Below are positions 1-8,187 of a stretch of 29,487 nt of DNA, piece by piece. Where the stretch lies: assembly GCA_002393555.1 (NCBI GenBank), contig DGSP01000027.1, positions 1 to 29,487 on the forward strand, written 5' to 3'. Each line of letters starts with the position of its first letter. Position 1 is the first letter of the stretch. The stretch comes from Prevotellaceae bacterium UBA4359. Its GTDB lineage: Bacteria; Bacteroidota; Bacteroidia; Bacteroidales; Bacteroidaceae. The position numbers were made by a program, and so were the translations under genes. The notes below the pieces were generated by a model. It searched no databases and was not told where the DNA came from. It was given only the letters and a program-made list of their open reading frames with translations.

Positions 1-249
1 CAGACGCATCCCCATCCCATAGCGAGGAATCTTTGCTTGACGTTAGATGTCTGCTGTCAAGAACATAGGGAATTAATCCGACTTTCGCCGGGCTGTGCCC
101 TACTACGGGGAAGGTTGGATACGCGTTACTCACCCGTGCGCCGGTCGCCATCACAGATAGCAAGCTACCTGCATGCTGCCCCTCGACTTGCATGTGTTAA
201 GCCTGTCCCTAGCGTTCATCCTGAGCCAGGATCAAACTCTTCACTGTAA
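1..249 (-). rRNA. rrs: 16S ribosomal RNA, 5' end (truncated by window edge)
   Basis: The complement of the universal 27F primer site (agagtttgatcctggctcag) lies at 240-221 on the minus strand, so the mature 5' end falls near 247-249. The V1-V2 region follows toward position 1, including the conserved acgcgta block around 119-126. Only about the first 250 nt of the gene are inside the window; the rest of the rRNA operon lies to the left. The exact 5' end is inferred from the primer position. Confidence 0.97.
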
Positions 250-410
250 TTGCTATATTATAGTTCTGTTCGACCGGCCAGGCTTCCTGCTTTATCTCGT
301 TTATACTGTTTAGTTTTTATTCAGGAATTGACTTCGGTTTGACTGCCTTACGCATCCCTTGCGAGGGAGCGATTTGGCATGTCTGCCTTGTCTTGATTGT
401 TCTGTTCGCA

Positions 411-425
411 GTCTGTCAAAGAGCG
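411..425 (-). promoter_or_regulatory. boxA-like rrn antitermination element
   Basis: Read on the minus strand the sequence is cgctctttgacagac, very close to the E. coli rrn boxA (TGCTCTTTAACA). It lies about 30 nt downstream of the predicted rrn start and 165 nt before the 16S, the expected place for NusB/NusE-dependent antitermination. It is assigned by similarity and position. Confidence 0.6.
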
Positions 426-456
426 TTCTCTTCGCCTCCCTTTCGGAAAGCGAGTG

Positions 457-487
457 CAAAGATACGGCCTTTTTCCGAACCGACAAA
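457..487 (-). promoter_or_regulatory. rRNA operon promoter (Bacteroidota type)
   Basis: On the minus strand TTTG (487-484) is followed by a 19-base spacer and TATCTTTG (464-457), an exact fit to the Bacteroidota -33 TTTG / -7 TAnnTTTG consensus. Transcription would start near 453, giving a leader of about 200 nt before the 16S. Confidence 0.8.
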
Positions 488-489
488 AC

Positions 490-1017
490 TTTTCATGAGT
501 TTTTTTTGGAAAAAGATAAAAATATGTGATTTCAGACAGGAAAAAGGGAATAAGAGAGGGCGGAAGACAAGAAAAAGGAGGGGGAAGGCGAGAGGGAGGC
601 GGCGGGAAAACCGCCGCCCGCAAGCATGGGGAGAGAGGGGGGGGAAAGAGATGGCCCTTTAAAAATCAAGTAATCTCATGGCGAAGGCATATTCTGCCCA
701 TCTGGGCAATAAGGTTCAACTGTTCATTGTTTGCAGGATGCTCCAATGTCTCTAACATGTCAATAGCCTCATACGGCCTATCCGATTTGTTCCTCCCTAT
801 ATTATATAATATGTGTAATTTTAAGCATCAGGTAGAATGTCAATACTCCACAGAGGAGTTCTTGTGTATTCCACGCAATGAGTATCGTTTGTCTCAGTCG
901 ATGAGTGGAGATTGTCCCCAAAAGGAAGTTGCCCGTTAGCATAACGTCATGTACACTTGCTTGCATCCTATTGAGAGGGGACAGCATTTCTCCCGTCGCT
1001 TTTTGCCGTCTTCCTCA
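490..1017. other. Intergenic stretch with purine-rich tract and no intact gene
   Basis: From about 537 to 655 the plus strand is almost all purine, interrupted by a GC hairpin (ggcggcgg 598-605, loop gaaaa, ccgccgcc 611-618). From 666 to about 1000 short minus-strand frames have coding-like residue patterns but are broken by stops; the best runs from 827 to a TGA at 666-668. I see no convincing intact gene, RNA gene or mobile element here. Confidence 0.5.
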
Positions 1018-1103
1018 ATAAAACATAAGTTATAATTCATGAAATATAAGTTATGGTTCATGAATTATAACTTACAATCCATGAACCATAACTTATGTTT
1101 TAT
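1018..1103. repeat. 86-bp palindromic array with 21-bp period
   Basis: Four copies of ATAASTTAY start at 1025, 1046, 1067 and 1088, an exact 21-bp period. They alternate with the palindrome TTCATGAA (1036-1043, 1057-1064; variant TCCATGAA at 1078-1085). The first two units are forward and the last two inverted, so the block is a near-perfect inverted repeat centred between 1060 and 1061. The outer arms (1018-1033 and 1088-1103) match over all 16 bases. It lies about 210 bp upstream of the DPP IV promoter. Confidence 0.9.
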
Positions 1104-1313
1104 GGAAGATGCGCCTGGCGTTCAATTGTCAATGTGAAGGAAAGGCTGTTCTGATGCAAGAACAAGGTGTCTGATTGCAAACGATGGTGCAACTGCTTAT
1201 ACAGAACAGACGTCAAGTTATGAACAACGGAGTGCGGAAAGGATTGCAGGGCTGTTTTTGGCGTTTTAAGAATTATAAACACAGAAAAAGCGGTGTGTTC
1301 GGGAGAAATGAAG

Positions 1314-1321
1314 TATCTTTG
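1314..1321 (+). promoter_or_regulatory. -7 element TATCTTTG of the DPP IV gene
   Basis: TATCTTTG matches the Bacteroidota -7 consensus and would start transcription near 1325, about 37 nt before the ATG at 1362. The -33 region has no clear TTTG, so the assignment rests on the -7 element and position. Confidence 0.5.
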
Positions 1322-1361
1322 CAAAGTTTTTTGTAACTTAGGACAAACTGACGAGAAGAAC

Positions 1362-3614
1362 ATGATGAAGAATCGCTTATTGCGGATTGGCCTCCTCATT
1401 TATATAATAATAATGAGCAATGGCGTGGCTTCGGCACAGGAAGAGAATTACACGGCACACATCCTGCGCCTGAGGGCATACGGCAGCATTGTTTATCCAT
1501 CATACAGCCGACCGATTCGGTGGATGCCCGACGGTGAACACTATGTGCAGATGGAGCAGAAGGACAATGGGCAGGAGGAGATTGTCACCTATTCGGCCAA
1601 GGACGAGAGCCGTCAGGTGCTGATTCCGGCCGAGCAACTAATGGCGGACAAGGCCAGTGGGAAGCAGATTGAGCCTTGGGACATCTCATTCAGCCATGAC
1701 CAGGAGAAGGTGCTGCTGTTTACGAACACGAAGAAAGTGTGGCGCTATCACACTCGTGGCGACTACTGGGTGCTGGACCGCCAGACGGGTGCGTTGCATC
1801 AGTTGGGCAAGGGACTGCCGGAGAGCAGCCTGATGTTTGCCAAGTTCTCGCCCGATGCGAGCAAGGTGGCCTACGTGAGCCGGAACAACATCTATGTGGA
1901 GGACTTGCAGACGAAGACCCGCAGAGCCATCACCACAGACGGGTGTGACACCATTGTGAACGGCACGTTCGACTGGGTGTATGAGGAGGAGTTTGGCTGT
2001 CGCGACGGTTTCCGCTGGAGTGGCGACGGAAGGCACATAGCCTACTGGCAGAGCAACACGAGCGGCACGGGATGGTTTGACATCATCAACAACGTGGATA
2101 GCATCTACCCCACCGTGCAGCATTTCCCCTACCCCAAGGCCGGCACGACCAACAGTGCTGTGAAGGTGGGGTATGTAAGTGCAGAGGGTGGCGCGACGAC
2201 GTGGCTCCCCATTCCGGGCGATGAGCGCAACAACTACTTGCCGAGGATGGAGTTTGTGCCAGGCACGAACCAACTGTTCATCCAGCAGATGGACAGACCT
2301 CAGCACAGCAACAAGGTGTGGACAGCGACGATTGGGCAGAACGATTTGAGGAACATCTTTGAGGACTCGGACAGCACGTGGGTGGAGACGAACGATGAGG
2401 TGAAGTGGCTGAAGGGAGACAAGTGGTTCACGTGGATGAGTGAACGGGACGGATGGCGGCACCTGTACAGGGTGAGTGCCGACGGACGGCAGATGGTGTG
2501 CATCACGAAGGGTGACTTCGACGTGATAGAGCAAGTGGGGCTGAACGAGAAGAGCGGCTACGCGTATTTCATTGCTTCGCCCCACAATGCCACACAACGC
2601 TACCTGTATCGGGCCCGACTGTTCGGCAACGGACAGTGCGAACTGGTGAGCGATGCCTCGCAGCAGGGACAGCACAACTACAACATGTCGCCCACCTGCA
2701 CATGGGCTGTCCACACTTTCAGCAATGCCCGCACGGTGCCACAGATAGAGATGCAGTCTTTCCCCTCGGCCAAGACGGTCAGGGCACTGGTGGACAACAG
2801 CAAGGCCCAACAGGAGTTTGACCAACTGGGCATACAGCCCAAGGAGTTCGTGAAGGTGCGTTCGGGCGAACTGATGCTCGATGCCTGGATGATTAAGCCT
2901 TACAACTTCGATAGCAGCAAGAAATATCCCGTGATTATCGACGTGTATGGCGAGCCAGCCAGTTCGACCGTGCAGGATGTGTGGTCGGGCAGCACGTGGC
3001 ATCAGTATCTGGCCAGCCTGGGCTACATCGTGGTGAGCATCGAGAATCGCGGTGCTGCAGCCCCGCGTGGCAGGGAGTGGCGCAAGTGCATCTACGGCGA
3101 GGTGGGCACCTTTGCCAGCGAAGACCAGGCACGAGGCATTCTCGACCTGGCGCGCCAGTTCCCCTTCATCGACACCGAGCGCATCGGCATCACGGGCTGG
3201 AGCGGCGGTGGGAGCCAGACGCTCAACTGCATGTTCCGCTATCCCAAAGTGTTCAAGACGGGCATTGCCGTGGCTTTCGTGGCCGACCAACGCCTCTACG
3301 ACACCATCTATCAGGAACGCTACATGAACACTCCGCAGAACAATCCCGAGGGCTATGAGAACGGCTCGCCCATCAACTGGGCCGACGGACTGGAGGGAAA
3401 TCTGCTGCTCATCCACGGCACTGGCGACGACAACGTGCACTACCAGAACTGCGAACGGCTGGTGAACAAACTCATCGAAGAGGGCAAGATGTTCTACCAA
3501 GTGTCTTATCCCATGCGCTCGCACAGCATCAGCGAGGGCGAAGGAACCACATGGCACCTGCGCAAGACGATGGAGAACTTCTGGCTGAAGTTTCTCCCAG
3601 CAGGAGGACGATAG
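1362..3614 (+). CDS. Dipeptidyl peptidase IV-type serine peptidase (family S9B), exported
   Basis: A 750-aa protein expected to release X-Pro or X-Ala dipeptides from peptide N-termini in the periplasm or on the cell surface. Residues 1-25 form a signal peptide (hydrophobic core LLIYIIIMSNGVASA). An N-terminal beta-propeller carries the family hallmark DWVYEEE (from residue 204), whose glutamates bind the substrate amino terminus. The C-terminal alpha/beta hydrolase carries the triad: Ser614 in GWSGGG, Asp689/690 in HGTGDDNVH, and His721 in MRSHS. The ATG at 1362 is chosen because the signal peptide begins there and the -7 element lies about 40 bp upstream; ATG 1365 is equally possible. Length and motifs are complete, so it should be active. 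The thioredoxin-like lipoprotein gene follows on the same strand. Confidence 0.95.
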   Translation: MMKNRLLRIGLLIYIIIMSNGVASAQEENYTAHILRLRAYGSIVYPSYSRPIRWMPDGEHYVQMEQKDNGQEEIVTYSAKDESRQVLIPAEQLMADKASGKQIEPWDISFSHDQEKVLLFTNTKKVWRYHTRGDYWVLDRQTGALHQLGKGLPESSLMFAKFSPDASKVAYVSRNNIYVEDLQTKTRRAITTDGCDTIVNGTFDWVYEEEFGCRDGFRWSGDGRHIAYWQSNTSGTGWFDIINNVDSIYPTVQHFPYPKAGTTNSAVKVGYVSAEGGATTWLPIPGDERNNYLPRMEFVPGTNQLFIQQMDRPQHSNKVWTATIGQNDLRNIFEDSDSTWVETNDEVKWLKGDKWFTWMSERDGWRHLYRVSADGRQMVCITKGDFDVIEQVGLNEKSGYAYFIASPHNATQRYLYRARLFGNGQCELVSDASQQGQHNYNMSPTCTWAVHTFSNARTVPQIEMQSFPSAKTVRALVDNSKAQQEFDQLGIQPKEFVKVRSGELMLDAWMIKPYNFDSSKKYPVIIDVYGEPASSTVQDVWSGSTWHQYLASLGYIVVSIENRGAAAPRGREWRKCIYGEVGTFASEDQARGILDLARQFPFIDTERIGITGWSGGGSQTLNCMFRYPKVFKTGIAVAFVADQRLYDTIYQERYMNTPQNNPEGYENGSPINWADGLEGNLLLIHGTGDDNVHYQNCERLVNKLIEEGKMFYQVSYPMRSHSISEGEGTTWHLRKTMENFWLKFLPAGGR

Positions 3615-3615
3615 G

Positions 3616-3657
<42 letters not shown>

Positions 3658-3684
3658 AATATAAACCAACATACCAAAAAGAAA

Positions 3685-4458
3685 ATGAAGAAGATTATTA
3701 CTATGATGGCAGTACTCGCACTGATGACTGCTACGAGTTGTGCACAAGACAGCAAACCCGCTCAGAAAGTGATGACCGAAGCAGAGATGCAGGAGGCTCT
3801 GGCTCCTCTCTTCACTAAACTTCAAGCCATCCCCGACGATGCAAATGCCGAGGCAACCATGCAGAAAGAGGCACTCAGTTTTATGAAAGAGAACAAGAAC
3901 GATGCCGGTGCCTACGTCATTCGGAACCTGTTGGCATTCACCATGCCCACCGACGAACTCATCAAGTTGGTAGATGGCGACGAGTACTTCAAGAACCACC
4001 CCCTACTGCAGGAGGCCAAGAAGGAATGGCTTGTGCAGGCCGAGACTGGTGAGGGCAAGATGTTCAAGGACTTTGAGGCTGAGTATGAAGGCAAGGTGAG
4101 CAAACTCTCCGACTATGTGGGCAAGGGCAAGTATGTACTCGTTGACTTCTGGGCCAGTTGGTGCGGTCCCTGCCGGGCAGAGATTCCCAACCTCATCAAG
4201 GTCTATAACCAGTACAAGGGCGAGAAGTTCGAAGTGCTGGGTGTGGCGACATGGGACAAGCCCGAGGACACAAAGAAGGCCATCGAGCAGATGGGCATCC
4301 CCTATCCGCAGATGCTGAATGCACAGAAGGCTGGCAGCGATGCGTATGGCATTAGCGGCATTCCGCAGATTATCCTGTTTGGTCCTGACGGCAAGATTGT
4401 GAAGAGGAACCTGAGAGGCGAGGCCATAGAGAAGACAGTGGCAGAACTGCTGAAGTGA
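3685..4458 (+). CDS. TlpA-like thioredoxin-domain lipoprotein/exported protein
   Basis: A 257-aa exported thiol-disulfide oxidoreductase. The N-terminus MKKIITMMAVLALMTATSC is a signal peptide with a weak lipobox ending at Cys, so it is either a lipoprotein or cleaved by signal peptidase I. Residues about 25-125 are a helical region seen ahead of many Bacteroidales thioredoxins. The thioredoxin domain follows, with the active site WCGPC (Cys160, Cys163) and the cis-Pro motif GIPQII near residue 230. The ATG at 3685 is preferred over an upstream in-frame ATG (3646) because that one lies inside the tandem repeat and would bury the signal peptide. The likely role is reduction or isomerisation of disulfides in envelope proteins; the substrate is unknown. 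Confidence 0.88.
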   Translation: MKKIITMMAVLALMTATSCAQDSKPAQKVMTEAEMQEALAPLFTKLQAIPDDANAEATMQKEALSFMKENKNDAGAYVIRNLLAFTMPTDELIKLVDGDEYFKNHPLLQEAKKEWLVQAETGEGKMFKDFEAEYEGKVSKLSDYVGKGKYVLVDFWASWCGPCRAEIPNLIKVYNQYKGEKFEVLGVATWDKPEDTKKAIEQMGIPYPQMLNAQKAGSDAYGISGIPQIILFGPDGKIVKRNLRGEAIEKTVAELLK

Positions 4459-4546
4459 GAGGGCTGCGACTGAGTCGCAGCACACAGAACCCCAAAACGA
4501 AGAGAGGGCTGCAAGAGGGCTGCGACTGGGTTGCAGCACAAAGAAC
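4459..4546. repeat. Duplicated 32-bp hairpin element
   Basis: Two 32-bp copies (4459-4490 and 4515-4546) share gagggctgcgactg then gcagcaca and agaac, differing at a few bases. Each can form a hairpin; in the first the arms gctgcgact and agtcgcagc pair perfectly. No U-run follows, so they look more like a REP-type repeat or mRNA-processing hairpin than an intrinsic terminator. A third partial copy (agagggctgca) lies between them. Confidence 0.7.
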
Positions 4547-4570
4547 ATCGAGCGGCACAAGAGAGAACTG

Positions 4571-6043
4571 ATGGCACTGACGAAGGACGAACTGCTGGCA
4601 CTGGTCAGGAAGGGAGCAAGGAACATGTCGTGGCAAGAGAAACTGCGACTGACTGTGCTATTGAGCCTGCCAGCCATGGTGGCACAGATTTCGTCAGTGG
4701 CCATGCAGATTATCGATGCGGCCATGCTGGGACACCTCGGCACGAGGGAGTCGGCTACGGTGGGACTGGTCTCGACAACCATCTGGCTGTTCGGCGGCTT
4801 GTGTTCGGCTTTTGCTGCGGGTTTCTCCGTTCAGGTGGCGCACCATGTGGGAGCAGAAGACTTGCGAGGTGCCCGCAACATCATCAGGCAGGGCATCCTG
4901 GCAGGACTGGTGTTCAGCCTCCTGCTGACCATTGTTGGTCTCGCCATCGCCCCGTTTCTGCCAGCATGGCTGGGGGCCGATGCTGAGTTGTGTGCCGGTG
5001 CATCCGAATACTTCTCCATCGTGGCAATGGCCCTTCCTGTGCTTGAAATCAACATGCTGGCAGCCGGTGCATTGCGCTGCAGCGGCAACATCAAGGTGCC
5101 CAGTCTGCTGAACGCCCTGATGTGTGTGCTCGACGTGGCGTTCAACTACCTGTTCATCTTCGAGTTCCACATGGGCACGGCAGGTGCGGCCTATGGCACC
5201 TTCGTGGCCTACCTCATCACGATGGGACTGATGCTTTACTTCATGGCAGCGAGAGACCGCCAGTTGCGTTTCGCCCTCGACACCGAACTGGTGGGGCGTT
5301 GGGACTGGTCGCGCTACATGCCGAGCAAGAAGTCGCTCCAGAAGGCGTTCATCATTGGCTCGCCCATCAGTTTGGAACGCGGCGTGATGTGTGGTGCACA
5401 GATTGCCATCACGGGCATCATCGCTCCGCTGGGTTCTGTGGCTCTGGCAGCCAACACGTTTGGCATCAACATTGAGAGCCTCTGCTACATGCCGGGTTAT
5501 GGCATCTCGGAGGCAGCCACCACGCTGGTGGGTCAGAGCCTCGGAGCGCGTCGCAAGGACCTGATGCGCAGTTTTGCGTGGATTTCCATGGGACTGGGCA
5601 TGAGCATCATGGCGCTGATGGGTGTGCTGATGTGGGTGTTTGCTCCAGAGATGATGCAGATGGTGACAACCGACAGGGAGGTGGTGCAACTTGGCTCCGA
5701 AGTGCTTCGCATCGAGGCGTGGGCCGAACCGATGTTTGCCGCCAGCATCGTGGCCTACGGCGTGTTCGTGGGTTCGGGCAAGACGCTGGTGCCGAGCATC
5801 ATGAACCTGGCCAGTATCTGGGTGGTGCGACTGACGCTGGCCATTGTGCTGGCTCCATCGATGGGGCTGCACGGCGTGTGGATAGCCATGTGTGTGGAAC
5901 TCTGCTGGCGCGGAGCGGCCTTCCTCTTCCGCCTGAGCCGCAGGAGTTGGAGCAACATCAGCATGGAAGAGACGAAACACAATAGTACGAAAGAGGAGAA
6001 CGACGAACTAATTAAGACAGAAACCATTTATGAAACTTATTAA
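4571..6043 (+). CDS. MATE family multidrug/Na+-coupled exporter
   Basis: A 490-aa polytopic inner-membrane protein with about 12 hydrophobic segments in two similar halves, as in NorM/DinF-type exporters. The first half opens with RLTVLLSLPAMVAQ and has the MatE feature of a polar residue set near AMLG in TM1-TM2; the second half begins around LQKAFIIGSPISLERG. It should extrude organic cations or metabolites using a Na+ or H+ gradient; the substrate cannot be predicted. The C-terminal 30 residues are charged and cytoplasmic. The 3' end overlaps the next gene by 14 bp in another frame, implying co-transcription and perhaps translational coupling. Confidence 0.9.
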   Translation: MALTKDELLALVRKGARNMSWQEKLRLTVLLSLPAMVAQISSVAMQIIDAAMLGHLGTRESATVGLVSTTIWLFGGLCSAFAAGFSVQVAHHVGAEDLRGARNIIRQGILAGLVFSLLLTIVGLAIAPFLPAWLGADAELCAGASEYFSIVAMALPVLEINMLAAGALRCSGNIKVPSLLNALMCVLDVAFNYLFIFEFHMGTAGAAYGTFVAYLITMGLMLYFMAARDRQLRFALDTELVGRWDWSRYMPSKKSLQKAFIIGSPISLERGVMCGAQIAITGIIAPLGSVALAANTFGINIESLCYMPGYGISEAATTLVGQSLGARRKDLMRSFAWISMGLGMSIMALMGVLMWVFAPEMMQMVTTDREVVQLGSEVLRIEAWAEPMFAASIVAYGVFVGSGKTLVPSIMNLASIWVVRLTLAIVLAPSMGLHGVWIAMCVELCWRGAAFLFRLSRRSWSNISMEETKHNSTKEENDELIKTETIYETY

Positions 6044-6890
6044 AGACCAAGAATTTGGAGGAGAACGTCCACTCTATGCTTCGCATGATTTACGCTTGGA
6101 GAACGTGACCATCCACCTCGGCGAATCGTCCATCAAGGAAAGCAGCAACATCGAGGCCGAAGGGTGTCGGTTCGAAGGGAAGTATGTGTTCTGGGAGGTG
6201 GACAACTTCAAAATCAACAACTGCTATTTTGCCGAGAGTGCGCGCAGCAGCCTGTGGTACTCGCGCGGATGCCGCATGACAAACTGCAAGGTGGATGCAC
6301 CCAAACTGTTCCGCCGCATGGATGGCATCTATGTGGAAAACACCGACTTTCCCAATGGCGAGCAATACCTGTGGGACTGCAAGAACATCGAGATGAAGAA
6401 TGTGAAGATAGAGAACTGCGATTATGCCTTCATGCACTCGGAGAACATCAAGTTGACCCACTATCGCCAGGAGGGCAACTACGCCTTCCAGTATGCCAAG
6501 AACGTGGAAATTCACGATGCAGTCATCAACTCGAAAGACTCTTTCTGGGAGTCGGAGAACGTGACCATCTACGATTCCGAAATCAATGGCGAGTATCTGG
6601 CTTGGTATGGCAAAAATATCCGCCTCGTGCGCTGTCACCTCACGGGCGAGCAGTTGCTCTGCTATGTGGATGGACTGACGCTGGAGGACTGCACCTTCGG
6701 CGAGGATGCCAACCTCATCCTCGAATACTCGACTGTGAACGGCACCATCAAGGGGAATGTACACAGCATCAAGAACCCCACCAGCGGCACTGTGACCGTG
6801 GAGGGGAAGGTGGGCGAACTCATCTGGGACGAGAACCAGAAGGCACCCGCCGACGCGCGAGTGATAGTGAAGGGAGGAGTTAGGAGTTAG
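6030..6890 (+). CDS. DUF3737 family right-handed beta-helix protein
   Basis: A 286-aa protein beginning MKLIKDQEFGGERPLYAS, the characteristic N-terminus of DUF3737. The body is a series of rungs of about 20 residues (for example NVTIHLGESSIKES, NFKINNCYFAES, NVTIYDSEINGEYLAWYGKN), as in pectin-lyase-like beta-helices. There is no signal peptide, so it is probably cytoplasmic. No catalytic residues are recognisable and the family has no assigned function. Translation starts inside the MATE gene. The last codons and the TAG stop (6888-6890) lie inside a 7-bp tandem repeat. A C-S lyase gene follows after 25 bp, so the three genes probably form one transcript. Confidence 0.85.
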   Translation: MKLIKDQEFGGERPLYASHDLRLENVTIHLGESSIKESSNIEAEGCRFEGKYVFWEVDNFKINNCYFAESARSSLWYSRGCRMTNCKVDAPKLFRRMDGIYVENTDFPNGEQYLWDCKNIEMKNVKIENCDYAFMHSENIKLTHYRQEGNYAFQYAKNVEIHDAVINSKDSFWESENVTIYDSEINGEYLAWYGKNIRLVRCHLTGEQLLCYVDGLTLEDCTFGEDANLILEYSTVNGTIKGNVHSIKNPTSGTVTVEGKVGELIWDENQKAPADARVIVKGGVRS

Positions 6891-6910
6891 GAGTTAGAAG
6901 TTAGGAGTTA
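6876..6910. repeat. 7-bp tandem repeat GGAGTTA x5 spanning a stop codon
   Basis: Units are GGAGTTA (6876, 6883, 6890), GAAGTTA (6897) and GGAGTTA (6904). The array covers the last four codons and stop of the DUF3737 gene and ends 5 bp before the next ATG. Because 7 is not a multiple of 3, gain or loss of a unit would alter the C-terminus and also the spacing to the next gene. Confidence 0.9.
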
Positions 6911-6915
6911 AGAAG

Positions 6916-8085
6916 ATGAAATACGATTTTGACAAACCGGTGCAGCGTCGCGGCACCAACTGTGTGAAGTGGGACGAGATGCCCTCTTCCGATGTCATCC
7001 CCCTGTGGGTGGCCGACATGGACTTCGAAACAACCCCGTGCATTCAGCAGGCACTCATGGAGCGCATGCAGCACGGGTGTTTCGGCTACACGCTGGTGCC
7101 TGAAAGTTTCTACAATGCCACCATCCAATGGTTTCAGCACAGACACCAGTGGACGATTGACAGAAAGTCCTTCATCTACACAAGTGGCGTAGTGCCTGCC
7201 ATCTCGGCCATCATCAAAGCACTCACCACTGCAGGAGACAAAGTGTTGGTACAAACGCCTGTATATAACTGTTTCTTTTCCAGCATCAGAAATAACGACT
7301 GTGTGTTAGAAGAGAATCCTCTCAAAAACGAGGACAATCATTATAGCATCAATTGGGAAGACTTTGAGGCGAAATGCGCCGACCCTGCTGTAAAGGTTTT
7401 CCTTCTGTGCAATCCCCACAATCCAGCAGGACGCGTATGGACACGCCAAGAGTTAGAGAAGATGGGCAACATCTGCCTGCAGCATGGCGTATTTGTCATC
7501 AGCGACGAAATCCACTGCGAGTTCACCATGCCAGGCCACACCTACACCCCCTTCGCCTCCATCTCCGAAGCGTTTGCCCGAAACAGTGCGGTGTGCATCT
7601 CCCCCTCCAAGGCTTTCAACATCGCTGGGCTGCAGATTGCCAACATCATCGTGAAAGACGAAGAAGTGAGAAAGCGAGTGGATAAGGCCATCAACATCAA
7701 TGAAGTGTGTGATGTCAACCCCTTCGGTGTGATAGCCCTGCAAGCCGCCTACTCTTCCGAGGGCGAGGAATGGCTCAACCAACTCTGCCACTACATCAGC
7801 GACAACTATCAGATGGCCCGTCAGATGCTCACTGAAGCCCTGCCCCAATGCCCTGTCACCACGCTGGAAGGCACCTACCTGATGTGGGTGGACATCCGCG
7901 CCACAGGCAAGACCTCACGCCAAGTGACCGACCACCTGCTGCGAAAGGCCAAGGTCTATGTCAACTGCGGCACCATGTATGGCGACTCGGCCGGCGAAGG
8001 TTTTATCCGCATCAACCTCGCCACCCGAAGGAGCCTCTTGCGAGAAGGCATCCAACGCATCATCAGTGGAATCAGCAACAACTGA
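6916..8085 (+). CDS. PatB/MalY-type PLP-dependent C-S lyase (cystathionine beta-lyase-like aminotransferase fold)
   Basis: A 389-aa fold-type I PLP enzyme of the MalY/PatB group, expected to cleave cystathionine or other cysteine S-conjugates to a thiol, pyruvate and ammonia in the cytosol. Visible hallmarks are the N-terminal VKWDEMPSSDVIPLWVADMDF, LLCNPHNPAGRVW, VISDEIHCEF (Asp for the PLP pyridine nitrogen), the Schiff-base lysine Lys232 in SPSKAFNIAGLQ, and FIRINLA near the C-terminus for the substrate carboxylate. Length is typical. It lies 25 bp after the DUF3737 gene. The MATE neighbour could export a substrate or product, but that is inference. Confidence 0.92.
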   Translation: MKYDFDKPVQRRGTNCVKWDEMPSSDVIPLWVADMDFETTPCIQQALMERMQHGCFGYTLVPESFYNATIQWFQHRHQWTIDRKSFIYTSGVVPAISAIIKALTTAGDKVLVQTPVYNCFFSSIRNNDCVLEENPLKNEDNHYSINWEDFEAKCADPAVKVFLLCNPHNPAGRVWTRQELEKMGNICLQHGVFVISDEIHCEFTMPGHTYTPFASISEAFARNSAVCISPSKAFNIAGLQIANIIVKDEEVRKRVDKAININEVCDVNPFGVIALQAAYSSEGEEWLNQLCHYISDNYQMARQMLTEALPQCPVTTLEGTYLMWVDIRATGKTSRQVTDHLLRKAKVYVNCGTMYGDSAGEGFIRINLATRRSLLREGIQRIISGISNN

Positions 8086-8118
8086 TTCCACTTTTTTTTC
8101 ACTTTTTTCGCCTATTCC

Positions 8119-8149
8119 TTGCTTTGTATTCTTATTATCTGTACATTTG
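8119..8149 (+). promoter_or_regulatory. Promoter of the six-gene operon
   Basis: TTGC (8119-8122), a 19-base spacer and TACATTTG (8142-8149) closely fit the Bacteroidota -33/-7 consensus. The predicted start is near 8153, about 35 nt before the ATG at 8188. A T-rich run just after the preceding stop (8090-8107) could release upstream transcripts but has no clear stem. Confidence 0.65.
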
Positions 8150-8187
8150 CACACAGAGACTAACTTATCATCGACCAACCTATATAT

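Noticed and set aside
339..939. Arg/Lys/Gly-rich open frames in the purine tract
   Set aside because: Composition follows the GA-rich DNA; no start context, and they overlap the rrn leader and promoter.
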